A stretch of DNA of 64,000 nt from Hemileia vastatrix (lineage: Eukaryota > Basidiomycota > Pucciniomycetes > Pucciniales > Zaghouaniaceae). Position 1 is the stretch's first letter; the number at the start of each line of letters is the position of its first letter. Shown here one piece after another: positions 33,452-44,150 of this stretch. The DNA is taken from NCBI GenBank assembly GCA_030280995.1, contig JASXTE010000005.1:25377001-25441000 (forward strand), read 5' to 3'. The notes under the pieces are model-generated. The model had not been told where the DNA came from. It made no database searches and was given only the letters and a program-made list of their open reading frames with translations. The translations under genes were made by a program, and so were the position numbers.

Positions 33452-33573
33452 TGTTAGGTTACACTCAACTGTGCCACAGTAACCCTAAGTTGTATATATA
33501 TATATAGTAAACATAACATGATATGAGAGTATGGTTATAGATAATTAAATAAACTTCATCACTTGTCAAAACA
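33452..33573 (+). repeat. Copia-1 3' LTR
   Basis: 122 bp matching 182-303. It is followed by AAGGG and then the rest of the interrupted host repeat unit. Confidence 0.88.
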
Positions 33574-33578
33574 AAGGG

Positions 33579-33889
33579 CATCAGCATATGGGTACTCTCA
33601 CCGCCTATGTTTAATCCATTGCATGTACATAGTCCTGAATATACCAACCCCCTGTCCATATTTTCATGCCCACAGCGCAGGAGATCCTACAAATAAATAA
33701 ATAAAAGCATATGGGTAAAGGATTAATTTCCAAATTCTGTTCTTGGTAGTTTGTGTTTCATAGATCCTTCTCTAAATATTTGTTATCTGACTGCAACAAT
33801 GTTACTTCAGAACTATATTTGTATTCTATATTAACAAGATATGATTGGATCACTTATATGGTATTATATTATATTCTTATTACACTAGG
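33579..33889. other. Intergenic, nothing recognised
   Basis: Short AT-rich sequence with AAATAAATAAATAAA and two GCATATGGGTA strings. No gene or element is supported. Confidence 0.5.
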
Positions 33890-34262
33890 CACCAAGTAAG
33901 ATATCCCTGATGGTAATATTTTAGGGGGGACATAAGGTCAGGAAAATAAATGTAAGAAAAGTAAGTGCAAGGAAAATAAGTGCAAGAAAAGTAAGTGTAA
34001 GAAAAATCATTTGCAACCATAAGAATTTTTTTTTTCAAAAAAAAAATTGTAATAAAACAGAAAAAAATTAAGGATGAAATAAAAAATCTTTTTTTTTGGA
34101 GAAAAAAAAATTAAAAAAAAAATTTCCCATGGTTGCAAGATATTTTTCTTAAAGTTATTTTTCTCACATATTTATCTTGCACATATTTTTCGATCCTTAT
34201 GTCCCTCCCTACAATATCCCCAACTTGCGCCGTATATCCCCATAAGGGATATCTTACTTGGT
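33890..34262. mobile_element. Fold-back MITE with internal minirepeats
   Basis: Terminal inverted repeat CACCAAGTAAGATATCCCT at the left and its exact complement ending CTTGGTG at the right (19 bp). Pairing continues inward in blocks: GGGGGGACATAAGG with CCTTATGTCCCTCCC, and TTGCAACCAT with ATGGTTGCAA, so nearly all of the 373 bp can fold back. The left arm holds a row of AAGTAAGTG(C/T)AAG(G/A)AAAATAAG repeats. No transposase is encoded. A TAG occurs on both sides of the element (one extra base on the right), which would fit a 3-bp target duplication, but this is not firm. Confidence 0.7.
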
Positions 34263-35527
34263 GGGTAGTGTTAGTTTGTGATTAAGAAATGGGGATCTGG
34301 CGCAATGTTGTAGAGCTAATCTAAATAACTTGTCAATTTAAATTTCTCATTTCATCATCATAACCTGTAAGTCTTTCTACAACATGATTTGGTTTATAAG
34401 ATTTTTTGAATGAGTGTTTTGAGATTTATTAAAAAAAGGGAAGTTGCTGACATCTTTTTACCCTCTGCTCATTCTCTAAAAGATTGTAAGGGATTCTAAA
34501 ACAATATCTTAAGTTTTTTCAAGATCATAAGACAATTTACTTAATCGACTGAAGTAGACTGAAGAGGATAATTTGACAGTAAATGAAATAAAAGGATTGA
34601 AAAGTATAGAAAATTTAATTGAAAGTTAAGAATTGGTTTTTCAAATTTTAGGATGTAATGATAAAAATATAGATGGAGAAACAAATAGCCAAAAAAAGTT
34701 GCAGGTATTAAAGACATTTAACCACTGTATACGTATAGCTCAACAATCTTTTATCAAAATACCCCATCTTGTAGATGGTAAACATCATAGACTTAACTAA
34801 GTACTCAACTACTAGACTTAAAATATGTATATAAATGTGATGTTGAAATTAAGTAACTATATATATTATTAGAATAAACCACCATCTCAGGTTATGGGAA
34901 CTTCCCGCCTACATTAAATACTTAAATGATTTTCTCTAAAATCAGGTGTCCTTACCTCAGGGAATTTTGTTTTATCTTTAACATACACAACAAATATTCT
35001 TTATCCTTAACCGTTTTAAACTTCTCTTCTTTTCTTTTTCTTTTCCTCTTCTCACCTCTGAATTTTATTACTATTTATTTCTCGCTATTGACTATTTTAA
35101 TTTGTTTCTGTTTATTTCTCTACTTTAACACTTTTCTTTCTTTCTCTTCATTTCTTCTCCAATTTTTTATATAATACTAAAATATACAAAAGAGGCTTTA
35201 CCCAACATAATCAATAGATTAGGTTGATTTTAGTAGCCTGAAATCAAGAGTGATATACCCAATTGCTGTGGACACACACAATTTCCAAAAACATTGTTTG
35301 TGTCAACAAAAATAAAATAAAATAAAAATTAATAAAAATTGAAAATAAAATAAATAAATTATAAATTTTTTCTATTTTTTCTTATTTTCCCTACACTAAT
35401 ATTATGTTTTTTTCTTCCTCTTCTTTCTATTTTCCTTATTGTTTTTTATTTTTTTATTTTCACTTTTATTTTCACTATGTCTTGTCCATCATTGTTATCT
35501 AGGCAAAATAGAAGAACCACAGAAGCA
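34263..35527. other. Intergenic, nothing recognised
   Basis: AT-rich sequence; pyrimidine-rich around 35,000-35,160 and 35,400-35,480 and A/T simple sequence around 35,310-35,370. The last part may be the decayed leader of Copia-3. No LTR for Copia-3 could be identified here. Confidence 0.45.
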
Positions 35528-36765
35528 ATGCCAACTCCACAGGCCAAACCCCCAGCAGATGAAAATTAAACTCATGAACTGCATAGGATCTCAACATACG
35601 CAGAAACTAGATGGGATGAGGACTACGCTTTTTCTAAACTTAAAAAGGCTAAATAATGTATTGATGCAACTCTGAAATTAAATTTGAATGGTGACAACTT
35701 CCAGATGTGAATAATGAAGATTTGAAAATTACTTGGAAAAGTAATTAGAGATAAATACTAAGCTGACAATAGAAAATGGTAAATCAATCTTCACAAAGAC
35801 TATCTAGTTCAATAAATACTCATTGAATATGTTGAATACTCTGTCCAAGAACTTATTTCTAATGGAAATTATCCAACATAATTTGACTCATTGGAATTTT
35901 TGGTTACACATTTTAATAAGAGCACCAGAATTCACCATCTAAATCTATGGCAAGAAACTTTATCTCTGCAATTTGCTGATTTTCCTTCAGGTGTGGAATT
36001 TACACAAGCTATGTACAAAAAGTTTAGGACTATGCCGGCTTAAGGACTGGAAATGACTGTGGACAACATTATAGGCTTGATGCTTCAAAATAAAGCAAAG
36101 GGAAATTCCAGACTTGAAGATGATATTATGAATCAGATTAGTACACTATATTGAGTCAGTGATGTACCATTATCAAAAGAAATCTTGAGAGTAATCATTT
36201 GCTCAAAAAGACAAGAATCTTTGAAGACCAAAATAAGGAAAGAGAAATTTATGACTATCAATAAAACTAAATTGAAAACAAACAAAGATCTGGACTCAAT
36301 TGAAGCTGATGCAGTGAAATGTACAATAAATCAAACAATCTGTTATCAGTGTAACCAACCTGGACATTTTTCAGATGAGTGTCAATCTTCACAAAAACAA
36401 ACAATTTCATCTCACCCTCAAAAAACACCTTTGTATACAGCACATTACCCAATAACTTATTACCCTGCACTCATTCCAAACAATCCATATCTTATATTCC
36501 CAAATTTTCCTTATCCACCTCCACTTCCATGGAAACAACAACAACTAGATGATTGTAAAGCAGACTACTACAGACCTAATTACAACAAAGATAACAAAAA
36601 TATAAAAACATGCGTATTGGAAATTGATGATTCAAAGGACCCATGCAAGATACATATTGAAAAACTTTCAATTTTGGACAATGGACCCCTCCCAATCTTA
36701 GATAGCGGGCTACTCATAATGTCCCAGGTAATATGTCCAACTTTTCCTCATATTTTCCTCTAAAA
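35528..36765 (+). pseudogene. Copia-3 gag and start of protease (fragment)
   Basis: Starts MPTPQAKPPADE at 35,528. Broken reading through KLKKAK, LNLNGDNFQM (about 35,680), QELISNGNYPT, LEFLVTHFNKSTRIHHL and FVEFTQAMYKKF-like blocks matches the layout of a Copia gag core. A good zinc knuckle CYQCNQPGHFSDEC lies near 36,340-36,385, in the frame open at 36,185-36,763. The protease start ILDSG at about 36,697 is followed by a one-base deletion, so the active-site triad is split between two frames. The family differs from Copia-1 and Copia-2. Confidence 0.72.
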
Positions 36766-37534
36766 TTACAAATACGCCTCAAAGTGGAAACTAACGGAAA
36801 CAAAAACTTCATTACAGGAAAAGGTTCTTTGATCTTCCACATGTCAAATGGGAATAGTGTTGAACTGAAGAATGTATATTACTGTGAAAATAAAAGTGGC
36901 ACTCTTATTTCACAAGCCTCATTAATATTGGCTGGGTGTAAGATATCTTTTTCTTCAAGAGACATGGACATGTTTTCTAACAAAATTCAGCAATAGGAGC
37001 TGGACACTACCAGGACGGTTCCCAAGACATATGCTTGACATAGTAATTGATAGAAGTCAAATTGTAGATAACTGTTTATCTGAAATGAAATTACCATATT
37101 ATCCACCTTATAAAGCTGGAAAATTAAAACTTGACATTGACAAAGAAGATTGTTTGAGATACTGGCATAGAATTTTTGGACATTGAAATTTAAGGAACAT
37201 CAGAAAACTATTCAAAGGAAAATTTGGAGAAGGTATCCAAGAGGACTTACCAATGGGAATGGTAGATTGTGAAGATTGTAAATTAGCAAAATTAAAACAT
37301 TCTGATCCAATTAACCCTTCAAATAGAATCCATCCTATTGGTAAAACCATAGTGGTCAACCTTATGGGTCCTTTTGAGGTAACAACAACAAATAAAGGTA
37401 AGTATCTCTTAACTATGTTAGATATTGGCTCTAGCTATAGTAATGTGGAAATAATAGAAAAAAAATATGAGGCTAATGATATAATTAAAAATTACATTAT
37501 GTGCACCACGGGAAATCTAGGGGTGAATTGCTAG
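36766..37534 (+). pseudogene. Copia-3 protease end and integrase start (truncated)
   Basis: The protease continues in a second frame (VETNGNKNFITGKGSLIFHM, 36,785-36,845, to 36,994). Then RYWHRIFGH (about 37,158) and CEDCKLAKLKHSDP (about 37,270) form the integrase HHCC finger, and GKTIVVNLMGPFEV starts the core, with asparagine in place of the first aspartate. Coding similarity stops at about 37,530. No RT, RNase H or 3' LTR follows, so the element is truncated. Confidence 0.7.
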
Positions 37535-39509
37535 CAATCCCATCTCTTGAAATTTAGAGTGTCCCTTAATTATGCCAGGTTTATGAATACTTTATAAACA
37601 TAAGTAAATTAGAGTTAGATTTACATTTATTCTCAGATTGGTCCAAAAATGAACCTCAATTGATCTCAAGTTATGCATAAATTGATCAACTATAACCATG
37701 ATTTTATCCTTCATTGAGCACACATTGATCCAACATAAACTTTTGAATATACAATATTATTATCAATTTAGAGGAAGAAAATTATTCCTTAACATACCTA
37801 ATCATTACTTTGCATTAAAAAGATAAACCATATAATTATGAAAGTAAATTTAATTTACAATAATAATATCTTTTACTACATAATTGTAACAATAGATAAA
37901 TTTAGCAAATTTTTTGATCACAAATATTAATAGCTATAGGGATTGAAATAACTAATTCCATTCCTATTTTCAAATTTTAAAAAGATTATAGTCACTTCTC
38001 ACTTCTAATCTATTAAGTCTTTGCAAAACTAAATTTTGTATAATTTTTTAAATTTTAACTAAAATATAAGACCTACAGGCTATTGAAAATAAAATCTTCA
38101 GTTACTCAACTAAAAGAAATATTTATATTTAAATAAAAATAAAAATAGTCCTTAAAGTGTATAACTTGAATGGTTGTTATGGAAATTAATATGCAAGTTT
38201 TCCAATTTAAATATTTAATGCTTATATAAATCACTTTCCCAAGTTTTGGTATGAGTACATGTGAAATAGTAACTGCATTTAAAAGTGGAAACCAATATAA
38301 TGACAAAAATATTTACAAAATTTATTTCAATTTAATATTTATCTGTAAAAATTTTTTAAAGCAATATTTTATTCATCTTCTTAAGGATCTCTTCCTCCTC
38401 CTCTACCCATCTAATTTTTAATAGGTGGTCTCAAACTTGAACAAATATGTCCAGTGGATTTCATTTGAAAACCACCACATAAACACACCATGAAACATGG
38501 CTGATTTGGTACATGAGATCTTAAACATGGGGTCAAATATTTCATACTTTAGTGAAAATTTTACAACCACAGCACAGCCAAACAATCTACAGATCCTCCC
38601 AATTCACCACACATCACATCTTTCCTCTCCCACTTTTTTGATACAAATTTTTACACATGGTGCCCCAGTAAATTTTGAGCTTTTCATTACTTTCTTTAAC
38701 AACAATTCCTGAACAAATTTATATCCTCAAAACTTAGTCATCATGCCAAGAACACTACAAAATTTTCAACACAACCCTTTTAAATCCTTTTTTCATGCTC
38801 TCAAAATGATCAAGTTGCATGTACTCTTCACTTGGGTTTGTTTTATATTTGCATATTGACTATTATTTTGAATTTTCACTGAAAGCATAATTTTTCCCTT
38901 CCTGATTCATTTTGGTTAATAATCTCAACATGAAGTTGGATATTTCAGAAATTACATAATTTTTCTTTCTTTCTGTTTTTTCAATGATCCCTCATATCCT
39001 TTTATTCATCTTCTCTCACTTCCTTAACTCTTCTTCTATTTCTTTTATCCATCACTTCCTGAACTTCTATCTGGTCTTTTTACATCTTTGAAGACATCTC
39101 ATCAGGTAAGTCATTCTCCCACCATCTTTTTTTCAATTTTAACTGATGTTCTTTTTCTGAATTTGTTTTTGTTATTGTTTCTATTTTTTTTTGTTTTCTC
39201 AAATCACATTTCCACTTTTAAGAAGGTTCTACAGAAGCCTAGCTCTCATATCCACCATGCAACATCTGATTTGGCTCACTGGTTTTTGAGATATTTATCA
39301 TCCACTTGGCTCAAACTTCCATCAACTTTAGTTTAATCTTCTCAAGTAGGTCTTACTCTGGAACAAATATAATACTTATAAAAAACATAGGTAGCTAAAA
39401 TAGATCTTTTTAGACCATTGATAATACCTGGCTTTAAATTTTATAACCCTTTTTTGATTTTCTTGTAAGTCAGAAATAAAAGGTCAGAAATAGGGTTAGG
39501 GTTTTTTAA
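37535..39509. other. Intergenic, nothing recognised
   Basis: Very AT-rich to 38,350, then pyrimidine-rich unique sequence with CTTCTCTCACTTCC-type runs (38,990-39,110). No frame shows domain-like content on either strand. GTAAGT-like strings occur but no exon pairs could be linked. Confidence 0.45.
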
Positions 39510-39990
39510 ATGACATATCCTTTTGTTGGAAGAATATCAAGAATCATGGATTTCATTTCCAGCAAATGGTTTTGAATTTGGTCCAGTGGTTGCTGAGATA
39601 ACTGCTTTCAAAGTTGAATCTTGTTTCATGGACTAATTTACATTTTTTGAGTTCAATGTTGCATAATATGCATATAGGTCTTATGCAATCTATTTCAAAT
39701 ACTACTTCAGGCTTTTGGCTCTGATTTGATCAGCTAAATATCAGTTTTGGATGAGTCCTTTTAATTTTTTAATTTTATTTTATGAGGATGAATATTAACA
39801 TTTGCTAGATTTTGGCTCATTCAAATCTCACATTATTTTGATTACAGGTTCTCTATAGGCATGAATTTCATTTCCAGAAAGCATAATCAATTTTGGCTCA
39901 GAAATTTCTGAGATATCTACTTTTAAAGTTGAGTCTTTTTATGTAAACTAATTTACATTTTTAAATTTTGATATTCCATAATATGCATGT
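39510..39990. repeat. Diverged direct repeat, period about 320 bp
   Basis: Two copies share GATTTCATTTCCAG(C/A)AA, GCTGAGAT-like, AAAGTTGA(A/G)TCTT, AACTAATTTACATTTTT and CATAATATGCAT strings in the same order: about 39,545-39,680 and 39,858-39,990. Identity is perhaps 75% by eye. A weaker related stretch (TGGTTTTTGAGATATTTATC) is at 39,280. No open frame; the origin is unknown. Confidence 0.5.
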
Positions 39991-40679
39991 TTTTTCTGAT
40001 ACTTTTCATTGTACCACTCCCAAGGTATGCCTATTCCTCAACTGTTTTTTATCATTTGTTTCCTCAATTTTTCTTCTTAATAAATCATTTTTTCCCTGAC
40101 TTGTTGATGTTTTGAGTTTTTTTCAGGAGATGGCATCATCAAATCTATTTGGAACTCTTCTCAGCATAATCATCAATCAAAAATCTAAGAGATAATCATC
40201 AAACTACCAAGGAAACTCCTTGTTTGATATCTTGTAAAAAGTGTTCTCATTTTTTTTGGAATCTTGTGAAACACTTACTCATTTTGGTTTTTCATTCCAA
40301 ATCAACCAAAGTCTGATAAACCAGGTAAGTAAAGCAAGGGGGAAGGGCCCTATTTATATTAAATTTTTAGGGAGGGGTTCCAAATATAGTAATTAGAAGA
40401 TTTTAAATTTTTTTTTTATTTCATAAATTTTTAAATTATCAATTATTAAATATAATCAATCAAATAAAACTTTTGTGCAATTGAGACTTGCTGCTGTATA
40501 AATTTGTTCATTTAATTATTTATTTGTATTGAATGGATGAATTGTCAATACATTGCTTGTCATATGATTTATTTGGCTTTGGTCACATCTGAAATCATTA
40601 GTAGGTGGAATTGTGAATCCCATTACTTTTACTTGGCTGATTATATTTTTTTATTGATTTATTTAAGAATTTATGAAAT

Positions 40680-40925
40680 TAAAATGAAAATTTGGTAATC
40701 TTTACCCCCTCCCACAGTAAATTGCAGGGGGAGGTATTGTGATTTTTTTTTCTTACATAAATATTTTTTTTGACCTGAGAAAAATGGCAATCTCCACCCC
40801 CTCCCACAGTAAAATTCAGGATGAGGTATTGCCATTTTTTTTTCAGACATAAATATTTTTTGACATGAAAAAATGGCAATCACCACCCCCTAATATAGTG
40901 AAACTCAGGGGAGGGTATTGCTGAA
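40680..40925. repeat. Three-unit repeat of about 90 bp with C-run/G-run hairpins
   Basis: Units start at about 40,683, 40,784 and 40,869. Each has TGGCAATC(T/A)CCACCCCCT… followed by ATTCAGG…GAGGTATTG and a TTTTTT-ACATAAATATTTTT spacer. CCCCCTCC and GGGGGAGG arms of each unit can pair. It decays from left to right. Confidence 0.7.
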
Positions 40926-42145
40926 TTTCTAGATTTAGAAAAATAAAATTTGTTAAGTTATGTATCTTGTGCACAAGGGTTGGTTAATGAAGCTGTTGAA
41001 AAACCATATTTAACCAAATTATTAATAGAAATCCAGAATGAATTTTAGTCATGTAGATATGGAGAAAAACATTACTTATAATTTAAATACAAAACATTTA
41101 ATCAACTGGAATCCTAAAAATTAGCAAGAGTAGACACATGCAATGTATATAAGAGAGATTCAAAGCATTTTTTTACAATCAAAATATTTATTTCCATCTC
41201 TGATCTGGAAGAGGTTTTCAAGATGGGTAAATGTGCAACCATTTCAATTTGAACTAAAATGACAAAGTGCAACACAGATTTGAATAGGAAGATCTCTTTA
41301 TGGACAACAAGAATCATTTCTGAAAATTGAGTGATCTTTTATCAGTTCAAGTAACTGAGAAATACAGGCAAGGTTGTGCCAAATATCTGTTTAAAGCTAA
41401 TTTCAGGAATTCTTTAAAGAACATCAAGGTTAAATTGTGGTGGGTGTTGTATGGAAAGTGTTCTGGAATATAAGTAGTGATTATTAAGCATGTCACACAT
41501 GTAAGCCAAGTTAATTTCAGCATTGGAGATGGTATCTGAGTTAACAAATAGTTCCAGGGCTAGAGTGTTAGCAGTTATTTCTAGTTTACAATGGACTGAA
41601 AGAGGAATTTTGTGAATAGTGATGAAGACTAAGGGTGAGTGTATGATGAAGTGGATGCTTAAGTGGTGGGAAGTCACGTTTTTCACATGTTGAATAATAA
41701 GCCCTTACAAATTAGGTGAAAAAGAATCTAAGGAGATGGCTTGTCTGTACCTAGTGCTGACTAATCAAGATGAAGGAGAGAAGTGTTTTGATGTCTTTTT
41801 CTTCCCAAAAGAATGTGTGTTTGAGGTCAAACACACCATCAAAATACACTTGTCTAGGGTAGGTGTATTTCATTTTCTGATGGGGTGTTTGGTAATTTTT
41901 TATGGTGTGATTATGTGGAATATTTGATCAATTTTGAGACCCCCTAATTTACTCCATCCCATCTCATTTTCATAGAAAATATCTATTGTTTTAGAACTCT
42001 CCTTATCAGCAATGGCCCATTTTATTTTATAGCTATTAATCCCTTCATCAATCCTCTACCACTCATAATTCATAATGGATCAAAGAATATGCATTTTATA
42101 TTTCCTCTAAACTTTTTTACATGATTTCAAATGTCAGATAACACT
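40926..42145. other. Intergenic, nothing recognised
   Basis: AT-rich unique sequence. Two minus-strand frames around 41,347-41,686 are open for 66 and 90 codons, but have no recognisable domain, no splice partners and no similarity to other parts of this window. Confidence 0.4.
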
Positions 42146-43096
42146 ACGAGCCAGGGGGAGCCTGGCTGGTAATAATTTAAAAAAACAAAAAAAATAACCC
42201 GAGCCACTTCCTGTGGCTTGGGATTGAGAAATAAAAAAAATAAAAAAATTGCTGCCAGCTTTAAGCTGGCAGCGTTTAATAAAAATGAAAAAAAGACCAA
42301 AGCCACTCCAAGTGGCTTTGGTCAAATTTATAATACATCTTGCAGGCAGTTTAAAAATGCCTGCAAGATGTTGTGTTTAAAAGCGAGCAAAGTTGCATGC
42401 AGCAACTTTGATCGCTTTTTTTTTATATATTAATAACTGGCTGCAAGTTTTTTTAAAGCAACCAAAGTCACTTGTAGCGACTTTGGTTGCAATAATATTT
42501 TATTCATCTCCCAGCCAGGTAACACTGGCTGGGAGGTATTAACGTGATTGAGAAGCCAAAGTTGCTTTAAGCAACATTGGCTGCTTAAAATATTTACTAC
42601 CAGCCAGGGGGAGCCTGGCTGGTAATTATTTAAAATAAATTATAAAAAAAATAACCCAAGCCACAGGAAGTGGCTCGGAATTGAAAAAATAAATTGCTGC
42701 CAGCTTTAAGCTGGCAGCGTTTAAAAAAATTTTTTTAAAAAAGACCAAAGCCACTAAAAGTGGCTTTGATCAAATTTATAATACATCTTGCAGGCAGTTT
42801 AAAACTGCCTGCAAGATCTTGTGTTTAAAAGCGAGCAAAGTTGCATGCAGCAACTTTGCTCGCTTTTTTTATTATATATTAATGACTTGCAGCCAGTATA
42901 AAACTGTCTGCAAGTCTTTTTTTAAAGCAACCAAAGTCGCTTGTAGCGACTTTGGTTGCAATAATATTTTGTTCATCTCCCAGCCAGATAACACTGGCTG
43001 GGAGGTTTTAACGTGAGATTTGAGAAGCTGATGTTACTTTAAGCAACATTGGCTACTATAGGAAATAAACTACCAGCCAGGGGGAGACTGGCTGGT
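42146..43096. repeat. Tandem array of about 20 perfect hairpins
   Basis: Two units of about 455 and 470 bp and the start of a third (43,072). Each unit holds up to ten inverted repeats with 9-16 bp arms: ACCAGCCAGG (42,599), CCCGAGCCAC (42,198), GCTGCCAGCT (42,251 and 42,696), GACCAAAGCCACT (42,295 and 42,743), CATCTTGCAGGCA (42,336 and 42,784), AAGCGAGCAAAGTTGC (42,381 and 42,829), GACTTGCAGCCAGT (42,884), GCAACCAAAGTC (42,458 and 42,927), CTCCCAGCCAG (42,508 and 42,977), and AGCCAA/GTTGC (42,554). Loops are 3-9 nt and T-runs follow several. The second hairpin of unit 2 (42,655-42,678) is the reverse complement of that in unit 1. No protein is encoded. Confidence 0.9.
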
Positions 43097-43857
43097 TTGA
43101 ATTAATAAGAAATAAGATGAGATGAGATATTGAAATTTGCGCTACTCTTTTACATTCCATTTGGCATTAATTTTTTGACAGTGTGAAATGTATATGAACA
43201 TAATAAAAAATTAAAGCTAGAAAAAGTGGTATTGAATATTTTTAAATGCCAAAAAATATATACCCAGTTTTAACAAGTTTAAAATATCAAAATACTGATT
43301 TTGTGTGCATATTGTTTTTCAGAAATATATGCTTGGTTGTTAACACTTTTGTAGCCAAATGTCAACTTAGTGGCAAAAAAAATAATAAGTGATAAAAAAG
43401 ATGTCCATAACAGCTGAAGGTTAGTTTTCCAACCTTATGTGAACAAATGATATGGATAAGTGGATTGAATTTGAAAAATAAGTGAAAATAAATATTAATT
43501 GCATCCGTTGTGGCATTCCAAATCTGGGTAGGCTACTTAGGTGAAAATTTGATTGGACCTTGGTTGGAAGAAAATCATGGTGTTAGCAGGTGTTAATTTG
43601 GTTGAAGGGAGTCAACTGGATTTTTTTGGGTGGATTTATGGTGATTTTTTGGAGGATTTATGGTGTTTTGGAATGGATATATGTTGGTATTCCTATTGTT
43701 ATTTGATGGTTTCATGGATTGGGTATTGCTTTTACTGGATTTTCTAGGGCTCTCTTGGTATTTTTTTGTGGATTCAGTGTGCTCATGGAGTAGCCATTTT
43801 TTTCCGGTGCGCTCTGGTGCGCTCTGGTTCGCTCCGGTGATTTTCTGGTGCAAAAGC
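43097..43857. other. Intergenic, nothing recognised
   Basis: AT-rich sequence, then TGG/TTT-rich sequence at 43,560-43,790, where frames are open by composition only. A short CTCTGGTGCG triple repeat lies at 43,806-43,840. Confidence 0.45.
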
Positions 43858-44150
43858 GAAGTCACTGTGGCAAATTTTGGTCATTGGTGCAAAAAGTCTG
43901 GGTACTGTGGCAAAGTTTGGTCACTGCAGAAAAGTCTAGGCACTGTGGCAAAGTTTGGTCACTGCAGAAAAGTCTGGGCACTGTGGCAAAGTTTGGTCAC
44001 TGTAGATAAGTCTGATCACTAGTGCAAAGTTTGGTCACTGCAGAAAAGTCTGGGCACTGTGGCAAAGTTTGGTCACTGTAGAAAAGTCTGATCACCAGTG
44101 CAAAGTTTGGTCACTGTTCCAAAAGTTTGGCTATTGTGGCAAAATTTGGT
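43858..44150. repeat. Minisatellite, unit about 38 bp
   Basis: About seven imperfect units of TGGCAAAGTTTGGTCACTG followed by CAGAAAAGTCTGGGCACTG; variants read GTAGATAAGTCTGATCAC. Each unit is itself two related halves (…GGTCACTG / …GGGCACTG). The open frame across it comes from the repeat alone. Confidence 0.8.

Larger units (their letters stand above)
182..33573 (+). mobile_element. Copia-1, Ty1/Copia retrotransposon, host of the nest
   Basis: Two 122-bp LTRs (182-303 and 33,452-33,573) start TGTTAGGTTACACTC and end CA. A primer site lies at 304, a G-rich polypurine tract (33,441-33,451) touches the 3' LTR, and gag, protease, integrase, RT and RNase H occur in Copia order between them. 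Flanks are AAGGT on the left and AAGGG on the right, a 5-bp target duplication with one mismatch. The LTRs differ at about 11 of 122 positions, so this is an old insertion. Gypsy-1 interrupts it inside integrase and Copia-2 interrupts it after RNase H. It is inactive: many stops, and the RT catalytic pair is changed. Confidence 0.9.

Noticed and set aside
33253..33507. An 84-codon hydrophobic frame at the 3' end of Copia-1.
   Set aside because: It spans the Copia-2 LTR border, the polypurine tract and the Copia-1 LTR.
41347..41686. Minus-strand frames of 66 and 90 codons.
   Set aside because: Length is within chance, the two overlap in different frames, and no domain, splice partner or repeat supports them.
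42341..42430. T-runs after hairpins, as in bacterial terminators.
   Set aside because: Hairpins occur in series without genes before them, and the window is eukaryotic.
43553..44022. Open frames of 64-120 codons on both strands.
   Set aside because: They arise from TGG/TTT-rich sequence and the minisatellite; no protein-like domain.
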